Source: Candidatus Brocadiaceae bacterium
Lineage (GTDB): Bacteria; Planctomycetota; Brocadiia; Brocadiales; Brocadiaceae
Length of the DNA: 5,771 nt
Reading direction: 5' to 3'
Assembly (NCBI GenBank): GCA_024653795.1
Contig: JANLHY010000372.1
Span: 1-5,771, forward strand
Both the position numbers and the translations under genes were made by a program. The notes under the pieces are model-generated. The model was not told where the DNA came from. It saw only the letters and a list, made by a program, of their open reading frames with translations, and ran no database searches. Positions 4,362-5,771 of this stretch are shown here, piece after piece (positions within the stretch are counted from its first letter, which is position 1; every line of letters begins with the position of its first letter).

Positions 4362-5561
4362 TTACTCATTTTCAAACCCATACACATGCTCAAAATAGGC
4401 TCGCAGTATCTCTGCCACGCTCCATGCCTGCGAGATGCATCCGCGCGGCGTATGGGGCGGGTCGCCATCAAATATTTCAGATACAGTTCCTAATCCAGCA
4501 TCAAACAGGTGTTCATAAAATGGCACAAAAAGTCCTTTTATATATTTCGGGGTATCCTTATGACCTGCGTATGCCCTGACATAGGCCGAAATATACGGGC
4601 CTATCAACCACGCCCACACCGTACCCTGATGATATGCCTTATCTCTTTCGTAAATATTCCCGCGATAACAACCAATATAGTCTCTGTCCTTTGGTGAAAG
4701 ACTTCGCAAGCCGTATGGCGTCAACAGATGCTCTTTCACTATCTCAACCACGTTCCTCTGCCTCTTTTTTGACAGCATCGTATAAGGCAGACTCACGGCA
4801 AACACTTGATTGGGGCGAATCGCCGTATTCTTTGTTTCACCGTTAATAAAGTCATATAGATACTGCCCTTCATCAAACCAAAAGGCATCATTAAATGACT
4901 TGCTTACGTTCTCTGCTAAAATAGTATAGTCTTTGCTCTCATTGCTTAAATCCATTTCGCGTGCGAGAAATGACATGATTTTTAATGCATTATACCATAA
5001 CGCATTAATTTCCACAGCCTTTCCTATGCGCGGCGTTACCACCCAGTCGCCCACCTTCGCATCCATCCACGTCAACTGCACGCCCGCAACGCCAGCATAA
5101 ATTAACCCATCTGAATCCATATGGATGTTGTATCTCGTCCCCTTCTTATAATATTCAATAATCTCTTTTAATACACCGTATAAATCCTTACGAATAGTCT
5201 TGAAATCCTTTGCAAAGCGGAGATATTGGTACACTGCCTGAATATACCACAGCGATGCATCAACGGTATTGTATTCAGGTGTCTCGCCATAATCAGGAAA
5301 CCGATTGGGTATCATTCCTTTACTTATATACTGTGCAAACGAAAGTAATATTTCCAGTGCATCTTCGAATTTGCCCTGGACGAGGGTAAGTCCGGGCAGC
5401 GAAATCATGGTATCCCGTCCCCAGTCCCCAAACCAGTGATACCCTGCAATTATACTCTTTTTATCACTTTCTCGTTTAACAATAAAACTGTCTGAGACGG
5501 ACAGTAAAGATTCACATAATTGTAACAGTTTATCCCCCCCCTCCCTCCAACACCCTCCCAC
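4362..5561 (-). CDS. glycogen debranching enzyme, amylo-alpha-1,6-glucosidase catalytic domain (probably 5'-truncated)
   Basis: This is the C-terminal (GDE_C, GH133-type) domain that removes the alpha-1,6 branch glucose of glycogen. Motifs seen are DSFIVKR (24-30), GYHWFGDWGRDTMISLPGL (40-58), NTVDASLWY (98-106), YHQGTVW (310-316), SEIFDG (361-366) and GCISQAWS (374-381). Together they cover the whole alpha-helical barrel. Bacterial and archaeal debranching enzymes are usually about 630-730 residues with an N-terminal domain of roughly 250-300 residues, which is absent here. The frame opens at a GTG (5561) with no usable Shine-Dalgarno sequence. The first nine codons are a G-rich run, and an in-frame stop lies at 5607-5609. 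Everything further upstream in the window is repeat DNA. The 5' part was therefore probably cut off or displaced by repeats; a free-standing GDE_C protein is the alternative. Codon use looks more AT-rich than gnd or zwf. The domain call is secure; integrity is doubtful. Confidence 0.85.
   Translation of the reverse strand: MGGCWREGGDKLLQLCESLLSVSDSFIVKRESDKKSIIAGYHWFGDWGRDTMISLPGLTLVQGKFEDALEILLSFAQYISKGMIPNRFPDYGETPEYNTVDASLWYIQAVYQYLRFAKDFKTIRKDLYGVLKEIIEYYKKGTRYNIHMDSDGLIYAGVAGVQLTWMDAKVGDWVVTPRIGKAVEINALWYNALKIMSFLAREMDLSNESKDYTILAENVSKSFNDAFWFDEGQYLYDFINGETKNTAIRPNQVFAVSLPYTMLSKKRQRNVVEIVKEHLLTPYGLRSLSPKDRDYIGCYRGNIYERDKAYHQGTVWAWLIGPYISAYVRAYAGHKDTPKYIKGLFVPFYEHLFDAGLGTVSEIFDGDPPHTPRGCISQAWSVAEILRAYFEHVYGFENE
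5534..5560. repeat. C-rich run at the front of the debranching gene
   Basis: A run of eight C (5534-5541) is followed by CTCC/CACC words up to 5560. Read on the minus strand it supplies codons 1-9 of the debranching frame, before homology begins. Similar C-rich words stand at 3331-3358, beside element A. The homopolymer is also a likely place for replication slippage or sequencing error. Confidence 0.5.
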
Positions 5562-5566
5562 CCTTT

Positions 5567-5630
5567 TGCTGGTTCGATCTTGTAGCTTGAACCAAAACGT
5601 TTTGGTTCAGGCTACAAGCCTGAACCAGCA
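5567..5630. repeat. 64-nt imperfect palindrome
   Basis: The arms 5567-5598 and 5599-5630 are complementary at about 28 of 32 positions with no loop. The centre is the perfect ACCAAAACGTTTTGGT, and the tips are TGCTGGTTC and GAACCAGCA. The unit contains related words on both arms (GCTACAAG, CTGAACC), which suggests it grew from smaller inverted units. It lies directly in front of the truncated debranching frame. Confidence 0.8.
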
Positions 5631-5636
5631 TGGGAA

Positions 5637-5727
5637 ATGGTTATATGGCTGAATGGTTAAATGGTTGAAAGCCAATCTGCCATTTAGCCATTTAACCATA
5701 CAGCCATTTAACCGTATAACCATTTTC
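5637..5727. repeat. facing inverted arrays with an 8-bp period
   Basis: Four octamers run from 5637 to 5668: ATGGTTAT, ATGGCTGA, ATGGTTAA, ATGGTTGA. After an 11-nt spacer, six octamers in the opposite sense run from 5680 to 5727: CCATTTAG, CCATTTAA, CCATACAG, CCATTTAA, CCGTATAA, CCATTTTC. A further CCATTCAG follows at 5735-5742. The two arrays can pair into one long hairpin, because ATGGTTAA and ATGGCT words complement TTAACCAT and AGCCAT words. The remaining bases to 5771 show only short frames (the longest ends at a stop within the array) and no recognisable gene. Confidence 0.75.
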
Positions 5728-5771
5728 TTTTTAGCCATTCAGCACCGAGTAACTCTTTTTGGTTGCGGCTA

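Noticed and set aside
5637..5727. Iterons of a replication origin.
   Set aside because: Octamers are short, diverged and in opposing senses; there is no DnaA box, AT-rich unwinding region or rep gene nearby.

Overview
The window is a bacterial chromosome segment with four recognisable genes, all on the minus strand. The intergenic DNA is unusually rich in small mobile elements and palindromic repeats. In transcription order (high to low coordinates) the genes are: the catalytic part of a glycogen debranching enzyme (amylo-alpha-1,6-glucosidase, 4362-5561, front end apparently missing), ribose-5-phosphate isomerase B (rpiB, 2773-3267), a short-form decarboxylating 6-phosphogluconate dehydrogenase (gnd, 1805-2788) and glucose-6-phosphate 1-dehydrogenase (zwf, 43-1581). 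A further reading frame may begin 13 nt after zwf and run off the window.

rpiB, gnd and zwf look like one oxidative pentose phosphate operon. rpiB and gnd overlap by 16 nt, and all three genes carry strong Shine-Dalgarno sequences. Zwf makes 6-phosphogluconolactone and NAD(P)H from glucose-6-phosphate. After lactone hydrolysis, Gnd decarboxylates 6-phosphogluconate to ribulose-5-phosphate, and RpiB converts that to ribose-5-phosphate. The debranching enzyme upstream fits a route from stored glycogen to hexose phosphate to NADPH and pentoses, although its gene may no longer be intact.

The roughly 1.1 kb between rpiB and the debranching gene holds no convincing gene and reads as a stack of insertions. 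Element A (3362-3933) has 33-bp terminal inverted repeats and an 8-bp target duplication. It contains a run of different short palindromes and a nested, smaller element of TA-flanked type (3749-3882). Element B (3956-4330) has 18-bp terminal inverted repeats that resemble IS4/IS231-type ends, and a 10-bp target duplication. None encodes a transposase. Removing A and B joins the flanks into a short C/G-rich sequence bounded by a 12-bp inverted repeat, which was probably the original hairpin behind the debranching gene.

The right end (5567-5771) holds a 64-nt imperfect palindrome and an unusual pair of inverted arrays with an 8-bp period. These lie where the N-terminal half of the debranching gene should be. 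The gnd-zwf spacer carries a further repeat family built on the word ATCCTGTC.

Organism: moderate GC, a short-form Gnd, glycogen metabolism and this density of palindromic intergenic repeats would suit an environmental bacterium such as an anammox-type planctomycete (Brocadiales). This is a low-confidence guess from general resemblance; no marker gene in the window settles it.
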